A stretch of DNA of 64,000 nucleotides from Candidatus Thiodictyon syntrophicum (GTDB lineage: Bacteria; Pseudomonadota; Gammaproteobacteria; Chromatiales; Chromatiaceae), in contig NZ_CP020370.1 in NCBI RefSeq assembly GCF_002813775.1, forward strand, positions 2,257,501 to 2,321,500, read 5' to 3'. How positions within the stretch are numbered: position 1 is the stretch's first letter; each line of letters starts with the position of its first letter. The notes under the pieces were generated by a model that ran no database searches, was not told where the DNA came from, and saw nothing but the letters and a program-made list of their open reading frames with translations. Shown here in pieces: positions 18,243 through 27,500 of the stretch. Made by a program: the position numbers and the translations under genes.

Positions 18243-18321
18243 CTACAGGCGGTCCCGAGTGGAATTGTTCAACTTATTAATGAACCGTTGCCGGAGATCT
18301 TTGACCTAAGGCCCAACACCG

Positions 18322-19299
18322 ATGACTGCCGTCACCTGCGAACTCTGCCCGCGCGCCTGCGTGATCCCCGAGGGGGCGGCGGGGGATTGCCGTATCCGGG
18401 TCAACCTCGGCGGGCGGCTGCGTGCCACGACCTATGGGCGGCCCTCCGCCATCCATATCGATCCGATGGAGAAGAAGCCCCTTTACCACTTTCACTCCGG
18501 GTCGCAGGTCTTTTCCATCGCCACCGCCGGGTGCAACCTGCATTGTCTCAATTGCCAGAACTGGCAATTGTCACAGCGCGGCGGGGAGGAGATGGAGGAG
18601 GTCTATCGCGCCGATCCGGCGCAGTTGGTCGCGGCGGCGCGGGACGCGGGGTGCCGCTCGCTCGCCTACACCTATTCCGACCCGATCGTCTGGTATGAAT
18701 ATGTCGAGGACAGCGCCGTGCTGGCCCGCGCCCAGGGGCTCGCCAATGTGTTCGTCACCGCCGCCTATATCAACCGCAAGCCCTTGCGGCGGCTGTGCCG
18801 GGTGCTGGACGCTACCAACGCCGATCTCAAGGCATTCGACGACGGCTTCTATCGGCGGGTCAATGGCGGGACCCTGAAGCCGGTCCTGGAGGCCCTGGTG
18901 ACATTCCGGGAGGAGGGGGTCTGGACCGAGCTGACCAATCTGGTGATCCCGACCCTGAACGATGACCTGGCCATGATCCGGCGTATGGCCCGCTGGATCG
19001 TCGCCGAGCTGGGGGCCGACACCCCGCTGCACTTCAGCCGCTTCCACCCCGAGTACCGGATGCGCAACCTCCCGCCGACCCCGGCCGCGACCCTGCAACA
19101 GGCGCGCGCCGAGGCCCTGGACGCCGGCCTCAAGTATGTCTATATCGGCAATGTCATGGGGGACGCGGGCAACTCGACCTACTGCCCCCGCGACGGGACC
19201 CTGCTGATCGGGCGCAGTGGTTTTGTCATTACCCATTACGGGCTGACGGCGCAGGGGCGCTGCCCGACCTGCAATGATCCGATTCCCGGGGTCTGGTAG
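18322..19299 (+). CDS. amrS: AmmeMemoRadiSam system radical SAM enzyme
   Basis: A 325-residue radical SAM protein. The [4Fe-4S] SAM motif is CNLHCLNC (CX3CX2C) in ATAGCNLHCLNCQNW near residues 72-80. An N-terminal Cys cluster (CELCPRACVIPEGAAGDC) and the phrase YGRPSAIHIDPMEKKPLYHF are hallmarks of the family that accompanies Memo and AMMECR1 domains. A C-terminal pair (YCPRDG, CPTCNDP) may bind a further metal. The symbol amrS is the family name; the reaction is not settled for bacteria and is not inferred here. It is the first gene of the set; the fused B-A protein follows about 450 bases later, after a repeat element. Confidence 0.9.
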   Translation: MTAVTCELCPRACVIPEGAAGDCRIRVNLGGRLRATTYGRPSAIHIDPMEKKPLYHFHSGSQVFSIATAGCNLHCLNCQNWQLSQRGGEEMEEVYRADPAQLVAAARDAGCRSLAYTYSDPIVWYEYVEDSAVLARAQGLANVFVTAAYINRKPLRRLCRVLDATNADLKAFDDGFYRRVNGGTLKPVLEALVTFREEGVWTELTNLVIPTLNDDLAMIRRMARWIVAELGADTPLHFSRFHPEYRMRNLPPTPAATLQQARAEALDAGLKYVYIGNVMGDAGNSTYCPRDGTLLIGRSGFVITHYGLTAQGRCPTCNDPIPGVW

Positions 19300-19408
19300 T
19301 CCCGGGTGGTCCAAGAAAGATGAAGAGGGGGCGGAAATGAACGCAAATGAACGCAAATGGCGGACTGGCCAGGTGACGCGGACCCTGGCGTCGGCGCGCC
19401 AGCTCTGG

Positions 19409-19553
19409 GGCCTGGATCCTTATCCCGGCCGCAGGGAGACCGGAGGTCGAGGCTTTAGCCGGTCGATATTGCCTGTCAGCGGCCCTGGTCCGGCTAAAGC
19501 CTCGACCTCCGGTGCGCAACGCCCCGGGGACGGTCGGAGCCATGCTCAATGCC
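19409..19553. mobile_element. 145-bp non-autonomous tag element, dyad type A
   Basis: The left end GGCCTGGATCCTTATCCCGG and right end GGTCGGAGCCATGCTCAATG are worn versions of the tag (right end 17 of 22). The internal dyad ACCGGAGGTCGAGGCTTTAG (19439) is mirrored to 19513. It sits directly before the remnant of a Tat-signal gene. The flanking octamers do not match well. Confidence 0.65.
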
Positions 19554-19744
19554 TGTCTCGGCGAGGCTTCCTCGGTCTGTGCGTTGGCCTGCTGGGCCTG
19601 ATCTGCTCCCCGATCGGGACGCCCGGCCGGCAGTCCGGTCCCGCCGGCGGGGGCGATGCGGCCCCCCCGGCGCTGGCCGCCGGGCCGCGCGAGCGGGCAT
19701 TGTACGAGGCGGACTTCTATCGACCCCACGAACTGGCCGGATGA
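19554..19744 (+). pseudogene. Tat-signal N-terminal fragment
   Basis: The frame reads CLSRRGFLGLCVGLLGLICS with the twin-arginine pattern SRRGFLGL and a hydrophobic stretch. It ends LYEADFYRPHELAG before TGA at 19742-19744. Some exported AmmeMemoRadiSam radical SAM proteins have a Tat signal followed by a similar YxADFYxP phrase, so this may be the stub of a second such gene. No native start is left because an element abuts the 5' end. Non-functional as it stands. Confidence 0.4.
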
Positions 19745-19754
19745 GGACCCCACC

Positions 19755-21470
19755 ATGGAATATGCCCTGAGTGCCTTCAATGCGCCGTGCGGCAGAGCCG
19801 GCAAATTCGCTCTTATTTGCGTTCATTTGCGTTCATTTGCGGACAATCTTCTGTCCGCCGCACCGGCCGCGCCGTTGCGCGTCCTGCTGCTGCTCGGTCT
19901 GATCCTCCTGGGTCCGGGCGTCACGGTGGCCGCGGGCCTGCGCGAGAGCGCCCTGGCCGGGTCCTGGTACCCCGCGGACCCGGCGGCGCTCGGTGCGCGC
20001 GTGGACGGCTTTCTATCCGCCGCCCAGGCCCGCCCGCCGGCCGGGACCATCCGCGCGCTGATCGTCCCCCACGCCGGCTATGACTATAGTGGACCCACCG
20101 CGGGCGCGGGCTATGCCCTGGTCAAGGGCCAGTCCTACCGCCGGGTGCTGATCCTGGCACCCTCCCACCACCGCGGCTTTCGCGGCCTCTCGGTCGATGC
20201 GGTGGACGCCTATCGCACCCCGCTGGGCGAGGTCCCGCTGGACCTGGAGGCGGTGCGGACCCTGCGCGCCTCGCCGCTGGTGCGCGCCGATGGGGACGCC
20301 GGGGGCGCCGAGCACAGCATCGAGATCCAACTCCCCCTGCTGCAACGCGCCCTGGCCCCGGGCTGGCGCCTGGTCCCGGTCCTGGTGGGGGACTTGGCGG
20401 GTGCCGACGACCGCACCGCGGCCGAACTGCTGCGCCCGCTGGCGGATGCTGATACCCTGGTGGTGGTCTCCAGTGACTTCACCCACTACGGGCCGCGTTT
20501 CGGCTATCTGCCCTTTGCCCTTGACGGTCAGATCGCGGGGCGCCTCGAAGACCTGGACGGCGGGGCCATCGAGCGGATCCTGGCCAAGGACGCGGCGGGC
20601 TTTCTGGCCTACCAGGCGCGCACCGGGGTCACCATCTGCGGCTATCGGCCGATCGACATACTGCTGCGGATGCTCGGGCCCGGGGCGCGGGTGGAGCGCA
20701 TCGCCTATACCACCAGCGGGGCCCTGACCGGGGACTATCGCAACTCGGTGAGTTATGCGGTGTTGGTGGTGACTGATCCCGCACCCTTGGCGGCTGCGGC
20801 CCCGGACTTGCCGCCGGCCGGCGCCGGGGACTCCGCAACGCAAACGCAGCTCACGGCACCGAGCCGGCCTTCGGCGGTCGCGGCGCCACCCGCGGAGTCG
20901 GACCTCAAGGCCCTGCACCAACTCGCTATTGTCTCCTTGGACCGGGCCGTTCTCGGCCCCTCGGCGGAGCGCGACGCGGCCGCCCGCCAGGTCGCGGCGG
21001 CCCTCCCGGACCACCTGCGCGCCCCCGCCGGGGCCTTCGTCACGCTCAAGCTCCATGGGGAACTGCGCGGTTGCATCGGCACCATCGAGCCCCGGGAACC
21101 CCTGGATCGTGCGATCATCGCCAATGCGGACAACGCCGCCCGCCGGGACCCGCGCTTCAACCCGGTGGCGCCCGCCGAGCTCAGGGACCTGGAGGTGGAG
21201 GTCAGTGTCCTGACGCCGCCGCGCCCCATCGCCTCCTGGGAGGCGTTCCGGGTCGGGGAGGAGGGCATCGTCCTGAGCAAGGACGGGCGCCGGGCGGTGT
21301 TCCTGCCGGAGGTCGCCCTCGGGCAGGGCTGGACGCGGGAAGAGACCCTGTCCTACCTGGCGCGCAAGGCCGGACTGCCCGCGGACGCCTGGCGCGACGG
21401 GGCGAGCTTCACCGTCTTCACCACCACCAAATACGCGGCGCCTTATCCGGCAGGAACGCCGGGGCGCTGA
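19755..21470 (+). CDS. Fused AmmeMemoRadiSam proteins B (Memo) and A (AMMECR1)
   Basis: A 571-residue fusion. After a hydrophobic segment RVLLLLGLILLGPGVTVAAG, the Memo domain spans about residues 60-345: LAGSWYPADP, IVPHAGYDYSGPTAG, LAPSHHRGF, HSIEIQLPLLQ, VVVSSDFTHYG. A linker rich in Pro and Ala leads to an AMMECR1 domain (about 385-570) with TLKLHGELRGCIGTIEP, NADNAARRDPRFNP and GQGWTREETLSYLARKAGLP. The hydrophobic lead suggests export or anchoring. The start is uncertain: ATG 19755 includes repeat sequence, while TTG 19875 would give a cleaner signal peptide. With the radical SAM gene it completes the three-part system, probably modifying a shared but unknown target. Confidence 0.85.
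   Translation: MEYALSAFNAPCGRAGKFALICVHLRSFADNLLSAAPAAPLRVLLLLGLILLGPGVTVAAGLRESALAGSWYPADPAALGARVDGFLSAAQARPPAGTIRALIVPHAGYDYSGPTAGAGYALVKGQSYRRVLILAPSHHRGFRGLSVDAVDAYRTPLGEVPLDLEAVRTLRASPLVRADGDAGGAEHSIEIQLPLLQRALAPGWRLVPVLVGDLAGADDRTAAELLRPLADADTLVVVSSDFTHYGPRFGYLPFALDGQIAGRLEDLDGGAIERILAKDAAGFLAYQARTGVTICGYRPIDILLRMLGPGARVERIAYTTSGALTGDYRNSVSYAVLVVTDPAPLAAAAPDLPPAGAGDSATQTQLTAPSRPSAVAAPPAESDLKALHQLAIVSLDRAVLGPSAERDAAARQVAAALPDHLRAPAGAFVTLKLHGELRGCIGTIEPREPLDRAIIANADNAARRDPRFNPVAPAELRDLEVEVSVLTPPRPIASWEAFRVGEEGIVLSKDGRRAVFLPEVALGQGWTREETLSYLARKAGLPADAWRDGASFTVFTTTKYAAPYPAGTPGR
19803..19850. repeat. Inverted partner of the AAATGAACGC repeat, inside a coding frame
   Basis: TTATTTGCGTTCATTTGCGT and TCATTTGCGGA here are the reverse complement of GAAATGAACGCAAATGAACG at 19336-19366. 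They lie about 450 bases apart and surround the element and the Tat fragment. This copy is read through as part of the N-terminus of the Memo-AMMECR1 protein if translation starts at 19755. Confidence 0.55.
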
Positions 21471-21497
21471 ACCTGATCGGGAGTGCTTTTGGCACCG

Positions 21498-21645
<148 letters not shown>

Positions 21646-21714
21646 ATGTCTGTGTTTAGCTTGTTCTTGACTCGTTACTAAGACTACCAACCACCATCGC
21701 GGACCTCTGACCTT

Positions 21715-22605
21715 ATGGAACTCACCCCCCTGCAACGCACGACCCTGCCCTGCGGCCCCCTGGCCTATCGCCAGACGGGCAGCGGCACGCCCCTGATCCT
21801 GATCCACGGTTGGCGCGGCGCCTCCAGCCATTGGCAAGGCACCCTGGACGACCTGGCGGATATCCGTAACGTCCACGCCATCGATCTGCCCGGTCACGGC
21901 GAGACCCCGCCGCGCGAGGCGCAGATCACCACCGAGGGCCTGGCGCGGCTGATCGTCGCCTACGCCGATCAGGCGGGGTTGGACCAGTTCGACCTGGTCG
22001 GGCACTCCTACGGGGCGGCCGTCGCGGTCGCCATCGCCGCCCAGTGGCCGGGGCGGGTGCGGCGCCTGGTGCTCAGCAGCATGGGCACCGCGCGCAACGA
22101 CCTGGAGCAGACGGCGCTGACCCAGACCCATAGCTTCATGAACCTGACCCTGCCCTGGTGGCGCCCCTGGTTTGCCATGACGCGGCCCTGGCCGGGGCAA
22201 TGGCAGCCCTGGGTCGACTGGGTCGGCGCGGACCCGGCGCTGAGCCGCACCATCGCCGCGGCGGCCCTGCGGCAACTGCCGGCCGACCAGGAGATCGTCA
22301 GCGAAGGGGTGCGCGAGTTCCTGACCACGGACCCACTCTGTGCCATGGAGGTCGCGATCGACGCGGCCAGCCCCAACTTCGTCGCCGCGCTGGCGCGCAT
22401 CACCGCCCCCGTCCTCCTGCTCAGCGGCGACCGTGATCCCATCATGCCGGCCGCCGGGGTCGCGGCCCTGGCCGAGCGCCTGCCGGACTGCCGCACCGTG
22501 CTGTTCGACGACTGCGGGCACATGCCAATGATCGAGTGGCCGGACCACTTCCACCGTGAACTGCGGGGGTTCCTGAGCGATGATGAGGTACCAAGCAGCC
22601 ACTAG
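21715..22605 (+). CDS. Alpha/beta hydrolase, copy 1
   Basis: A 296-residue cytosolic alpha/beta-fold hydrolase. The oxyanion segment is LILIHGWRGASSHW (about 24-37), the nucleophile Ser98 lies in LVGHSYGAA, the acid is in LLSGDRDPI and the catalytic His in CGHMPMIEW. The closest neighbour is the next gene, which shares this layout nearly residue for residue. Substrate unknown; esterase, lipase or haloperoxidase-like members share the fold. ATG 21715 lacks a strong ribosome site but starts exactly at the conserved N-terminus shared with copy 2 (ITPLQR/LTPLQR). Confidence 0.85.
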   Translation: MELTPLQRTTLPCGPLAYRQTGSGTPLILIHGWRGASSHWQGTLDDLADIRNVHAIDLPGHGETPPREAQITTEGLARLIVAYADQAGLDQFDLVGHSYGAAVAVAIAAQWPGRVRRLVLSSMGTARNDLEQTALTQTHSFMNLTLPWWRPWFAMTRPWPGQWQPWVDWVGADPALSRTIAAAALRQLPADQEIVSEGVREFLTTDPLCAMEVAIDAASPNFVAALARITAPVLLLSGDRDPIMPAAGVAALAERLPDCRTVLFDDCGHMPMIEWPDHFHRELRGFLSDDEVPSSH

Positions 22606-22678
22606 CTGCTAGCCGCTAGCTACTAGCCGCTAGCTACTAGCCGCTAGCTACTAGCCGCTAGCTACTAGCCACTAGTCA
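22597..22678. repeat. 14-bp tandem repeat (AGCCGCTAGCTACT)n
   Basis: Four perfect copies run from 22611 to 22666, with degraded copies on both sides (ACTAGCTGCT before, AGCCACTAGTCATC after). It fills most of the gap between the duplicated hydrolase genes. The unit contains the palindrome GCTAGC. It is tandem without spacers, so it is not a CRISPR. Confidence 0.85.
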
Positions 22679-22706
22679 TCGACCCTGCTTATCCGGACCC
22701 GCTGCC

Positions 22707-23600
22707 ATGGAAATCACCCCCCTGCAACGCCTCACGCTGCCCTGCGGCCCGCTCGCCTACCGTCAGGCGGGCAGCGGCGCGCCGCTCATCCTGATCCACG
22801 GATGGCGGGGCTCGTCCAACCACTGGCAGCACACCTTGTCGGCCCTTGCGGACATTCGCTGCGTCTACGCCATCGACCTGCCCGGTCACGGTGCGACCCC
22901 GTCGGTCGGGGATCGACTCACCACCGAGGCCCTGGCCCGGTTGGCGATCGACTTTGCGGACAAGCTGGGGCTCGCGCAGTTCGACCTGGTCGGGCACTCC
23001 TATGGTGCGGCCGTCGCGGTCGCCATCGCGGCCGCCTGGCCCGACCGGGTGCGGCGGCTGGTGCTGGTCAGCTTGGGCACGGTGCGCGACGACCTGGAGC
23101 ATTACGCCCTGACCCAGGCCCACTCCTATCTGACCCTGGTGCTGCCCTGGTGGCGGCCCTGGCTCGCCCTGGCGCGCCCCTGGCCGGGGCAGTGGCAGCC
23201 CTGGATCGACTGGGTGGGCGACCAGCCGACGATGAGTCAGGCGATTGCCGGGGGCTTCCTGCGGCAGGTGCCCGAGGATCATGCCGTGGTCACCGACGGG
23301 GTCCGCGAGTTCCTGAACACCGACCCACTCTCCGCCCTGGAGGTCTGGATCGACGCCACCAGCCCCGCCTTCATCGCCGCCTTGGCGAAGATCACCGCCC
23401 CCGCCCTCCTGCTCAGCGGCGACCGGGACCTGGTCTCGCCCGCCACCGGCGTCGCGGCCCTGGCCGAGCGGCTGGGTGGGTGTCGGATGGTGTTGCTCCC
23501 GGACTGCGGACACATGCCGATGATCGAGTGGCCGGAGCCCTTTCACCGCGCGTTGCGGGAGTTTCTGAACGCGGGCGAGGGTGCCGGGCAACCAACCTAA
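22707..23600 (+). CDS. Alpha/beta hydrolase, copy 2
   Basis: A 297-residue paralogue of the preceding gene. The same signatures occur at the same positions: LILIHGWRGSSNHW, GHSYGAA with Ser98, LLSGDRDLV and CGHMPMIEWP. About three quarters of positions look identical by eye, most strongly around DLPGHG and PWPGQWQPW. Differences cluster after residue 60 and at the C-terminus. This is a tandem duplication separated by about 100 bases. Both copies look intact, so different substrate preference is possible. Confidence 0.85.
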   Translation: MEITPLQRLTLPCGPLAYRQAGSGAPLILIHGWRGSSNHWQHTLSALADIRCVYAIDLPGHGATPSVGDRLTTEALARLAIDFADKLGLAQFDLVGHSYGAAVAVAIAAAWPDRVRRLVLVSLGTVRDDLEHYALTQAHSYLTLVLPWWRPWLALARPWPGQWQPWIDWVGDQPTMSQAIAGGFLRQVPEDHAVVTDGVREFLNTDPLSALEVWIDATSPAFIAALAKITAPALLLSGDRDLVSPATGVAALAERLGGCRMVLLPDCGHMPMIEWPEPFHRALREFLNAGEGAGQPT

Positions 23601-23645
23601 TGCGCTTACGGGTAAGACCCTGACGAGCCAGGGCGCCCCACGATC

Positions 23646-24298
23646 TACCCGTCCAGCGCCGCAATCTTGCCGCGGGCACCGCCACCCCTGCGCGCGAATC
23701 CCGACAGGCCCGCGCAGCCCAACGCGAACAGCATCAGGCTGCCGGGCTCGGGAGTCCCAACGACGGTCACGGCGGTCCCTTGGATGTTCGTGTCCAGGGC
23801 CTCGCCCTGCGCGTCGGCGAGTGCATTGATGGTCAATGACATCACCGTGGTGCCGGGGCTGTCGCCGGTAAAGGTCAAGGTGGCGAGCCGGAACGCGCTG
23901 CCCTGCAGATCGTCGAGATAAGGCGGCAAACAGAAGATACAGTTTGCCGCATTTGCCTCCAGCAGGCTCGTATTAATCAGATGGATCGTTCCTGCCACAC
24001 TGGTATCGGCGGACGGATAGGCCTCCGGCGGGCTGGCATTCGGATCGCCGAGACCGGTATCGAACGCCACGCCGGCCGGCGACAGCAGCGCTGGATTGAA
24101 CGCGATGATGACATCGAAGGCACCCAGCGACGGTGCCGTATGATCGCCGAGTCCGCTGACCAGCAACTCGATGTTAACGATGGCCCCGACTGAAACCGTC
24201 GCCGGACTCGCGGTCAGGCTCAGTAGCGGAAACGCCGACGCGGTGAGCGCCGTGCCGGCCAGCACGGCTCCGAACAATGGCCTCAGCAGGCTGTTCAT
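23646..24298 (-). CDS. Cohesin-like PEP-CTERM exported protein
   Basis: A 217-residue protein from ATG 24298 with GGGAGAGG well placed upstream. It has a signal peptide (SLLRPLFGAVLAGTALTASA), then a cohesin-type beta domain: LTASPATVSVGAIVNIELLV, GAFDVIIAFNPALLSP, and LATLTFTGDSPGTTVMSL. The C-terminus TPEPGSLMLFALGCAGLSGF plus ARRGG is a clear PEP-CTERM sorting signal handled by an exosortase. It lies downstream of, and on the same strand as, a protease with a dockerin. A surface anchor for that protease is an inference. Confidence 0.8.
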
Positions 24299-24369
24299 GG
24301 TGCACCTCTCCCCTTCAAGGCCCAGCTTGCGCTGTGCCGGTTGAGAAATTCGGATACGACCGGTGGGTC

Positions 24370-24514
24370 GGCCTCGATCGTCGTTGCGGCCGGAGGGCCC
24401 GTAGGGTGCGCCGCGCGCACCCGTGCCACGACGATGTCATTGCGTCCCTACGCAAGGTGCGCGCGGCGCACCCGACGCCCATCGCCGGTCGCGGCCGCAA
24501 CGACGATCAAGGCC
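24370..24514. mobile_element. 145-bp non-autonomous tag element, dyad type B
   Basis: Ends are GGCCTCGATCGTCGTTGCGG and the inverted GGCCGCAACGACGATCAAGG. The internal dyad starts GTAGGGTGCGCCGCGCGCAC (24400). Flanks GGTGGGTC (24362-24369) and GGTGGGGC (24515-24522) match 7 of 8. It is the inverted near-twin of the element at 14496-14640. Confidence 0.85.
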
Positions 24515-24528
24515 GGTGGGGCAGCGCC

Positions 24529-27500
24529 TCAGCGAGTCGCACAGCGGGGCCTCGTACACAAGAGAGACAGCTTGCGCGTATCCAACACCGTGATGGTCCG
24601 GTCCCCGTTGATATCGCGCAGGTCGTTCACCCCATTGGCCGGCCTGTTCAGCATGGCCATCACCAGGCCGAGGTCCTCGGCGTCCACGTCGCCGTCCAGG
24701 TCCACATCGCCCAGGAGCGGCACCCTGATGGTGACGCTGCTGGCCGGACTGTCGGCAGCGCCGTCATTGACGATCAACTGGAACACGTAGGTCCCGGCCG
24801 TGACTGCCTGGAAGGTCGGCCGCACCGTCGTGGCGCCGGTGAGTGTCGCGGGCGGGCCGCTGGTCTTGGTCCAGGCATAGGTCAACGCGGACGGGCCCTG
24901 ATCCGGGTCCTGACTGGCGCTGCCATCCAGCGTCACGGTGCTGCCCTGGCGCACGGTCTGATTGGCCCCGGCATTGGCGATGGGCGGGGTGTTGGCGGTC
25001 TGCGGCTGCGCCAGCACGTTGAAGCCGATGCGCTCGGCCGCCGGCGTCAGGCCCGTGGTGCCGGCAAATTCCGCGACCAGGCTCAACTGGCCCTGGACGC
25101 GCGGGGTCAGGGTGCAGGTCGCCGTGCCGTCCGCGCCGGTGATGCCGGTGCAGGTATCGCCGTCGAGGGTGAAGGCGATGGTCTGGCCGACGACCGGCAC
25201 GGCCGGTTGAGCGGAGACATCCGTGAGCGAGCCGATCAGTACCACCGGCTGGTCGATCACCGCGCCGCCCGGGCTGAGATTCAAGGTCAGGAAGGAGGTA
25301 TGGCGCCCTGCCGCCCAGGTGAGTCGCGCGGTGTTCGAGGTCAAAGGGACCGCATCCGGGGTTACCGTCGCGACCACCTGGTCCGCGCCGGTGAAGGTCC
25401 CAGCGTACGCGAAGGCCGCCTCGCCGGCGCTGTCGGCACGGACCATCTGGTTCTGCGGATTGGCCCCGTTGACCTGGAAGAAGACCGGTAGGCCGCCCGG
25501 GTCCGTCACATTTCGCAGCCGTGCCGTCAGCGTCACCGGGTTGCCCTGCAGTGGGTCAGGGCTGGTCGTTGCCGGGGCGAGGTCCAGCCCCGGCGACGGA
25601 TTGGTCGACGTGAACTCGCAAGCCCCGCTGGTGGGTGCCAGTCGGTAAATGCTGTTGGTCAGCGATGCATAGAGACAGCCGTCCGGGCCGATCACGCCAC
25701 TGCCCATCAGACCCTGGGTGAGTGCCGTGCGGGTCGGCGGGTCGGTCGTGATGTCTGCTACCTCAAGCCCGTTTGCGCCCAGTATGATCAATGATTTGGC
25801 TGATCCATCCGGGTTTGTCGCACCGACGCGAACAAAGAACGTGGTGGTCAGATTCGGCACCGGGGTCGGGTTCGGGGTCGGCTGGTCGGTGCCGTTGACG
25901 CGGATGATCGGTGCGTTGACCACTGTGAAGGCGTCGGTGACCACGTAGATGGTCCCATCCGGGGCAAAGGAGATCGCGCCATTGGGGGTGCGCGGCATGG
26001 TCGCGTAGACTTCGACGGTCGGGTTCACGCTGCCTGGATTGCGGACACGGAACAGCGACGGATTGTCGGAACCGGCGCCGCTGCAGTTGTCGTCAAAGAA
26101 CAAGTCCCCGCTCAGCGGGTCGACGGAAAGCCCGAACGGGCAGGTCAGATCGGCCGCGACGACGCGCAGTTGGGCACCCGTCTGGGGGTCGATCTCGATG
26201 ATGTTGCCGGTGCGGAAGTCGCCGGTGGTGGCCGCGTGGGTGGCATAGAGTCGACCGTCGAGCCCAGCGGTGGGCTGGCTGATGGTCAGGCCGAGGTTGG
26301 AGATCACATCGGCGCTGGACACCGCACCGCCGGCGGCGCCGAAGCGGAACATGTCACCAAAGGCGAAGTTGGCGACATAGACCGACCCGTCCGTGGTGAA
26401 GGTCGGGTTCGTGGCCCCTTGGCAGCCCGAATTGATGTTGCCGTAGAACAGGTTGCGGGTCGCAAAGCCAGTGGCGAAGGGGGTCAGGACGTAGCCAGGG
26501 GCGCCGACCGGCAGACTGCCGGTGACGCAGGACAGGCTGGCCAAGCCCGCGAAGGTGACCGTTGCGGTACCGGGGACGGTCAGGTCGCCGTCGGTGACGT
26601 TGGTCGCCGTGTAGGTGACGGTCTCAGGGAATTCGTTGGTGGCGGTGAACGCGATGGTACCGGCGGCGCCGGTGACACTCGGGTTCGGGCCGCTGATGAC
26701 CGAGCGCCCGCCGCCCTGGGAGACGGTGACCAGTTTGCCCGGTGTGGGCCGGCCGAGGGCGTCCTTTAGGGTCACGGTGATGGTGGTCGCCGCGGAACCG
26801 TTGTTGAGGACATTGGTCGGGGCCGCGCTGATGCCGGCGGAACTGGCGGGCGGGACGACAAAGTCGATGGCGAAAGGCGTCAGGACGGCCCCATCGGTGA
26901 CGTCGGTCGCCGTAAAGCTGACCGCCTGGGGCGTATTGGTCGTCACGGTGAAGATCGCCGCGCCGTTATCGACGCTCGACACCGCCGTCGCCGGGGTGAT
27001 CGTCACCTGCCCGGCCGGGTTGGCGTCGAGCCGGACCGTCTTGCCGCTGACCGCGTGACCGTCGGCGTCACGGAGCCGTGCGACCATGTGAACCGGCGTG
27101 ACGTCGTCGGCCGGGACACCGCCGAGTTGCGCGAACGTCGAGCTATCCTTCGGTTCGACCCAGCCGGACAGACCGGATTGCGCGGCATCGACGGAACCAG
27201 CCGTCAGACCGTTCAGCCGCAATTGCAGAGCGCCGAGGTTAGGCGAACCGAGCCCCACATGCGCGAAATCACTGTTGAGGCGCGTCGGCCCGTGGAAGGC
27301 ATCGGTGGCGGCCAGCGGATACAACAACGGATTCAGCAGACCGAGATTGGTGCCCCGGGCCTGGTTCAGCAGGGCCGTGAGCCCGGCCCAGGTCGGTGCC
27401 GCCGAGCTGGTGCCGCCATAGAGGCGCCCGTCCGGGCAGCCGCCGGCAGTGCCGCGGCAGAGGATGATGCCCTCGGCCGGGTCGGCATTGGCGACCACGT

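Noticed and set aside
22611-22666. Short regular repeats that might suggest a CRISPR array
   Set aside because: The units are tandem with no spacers. A simple tandem repeat.
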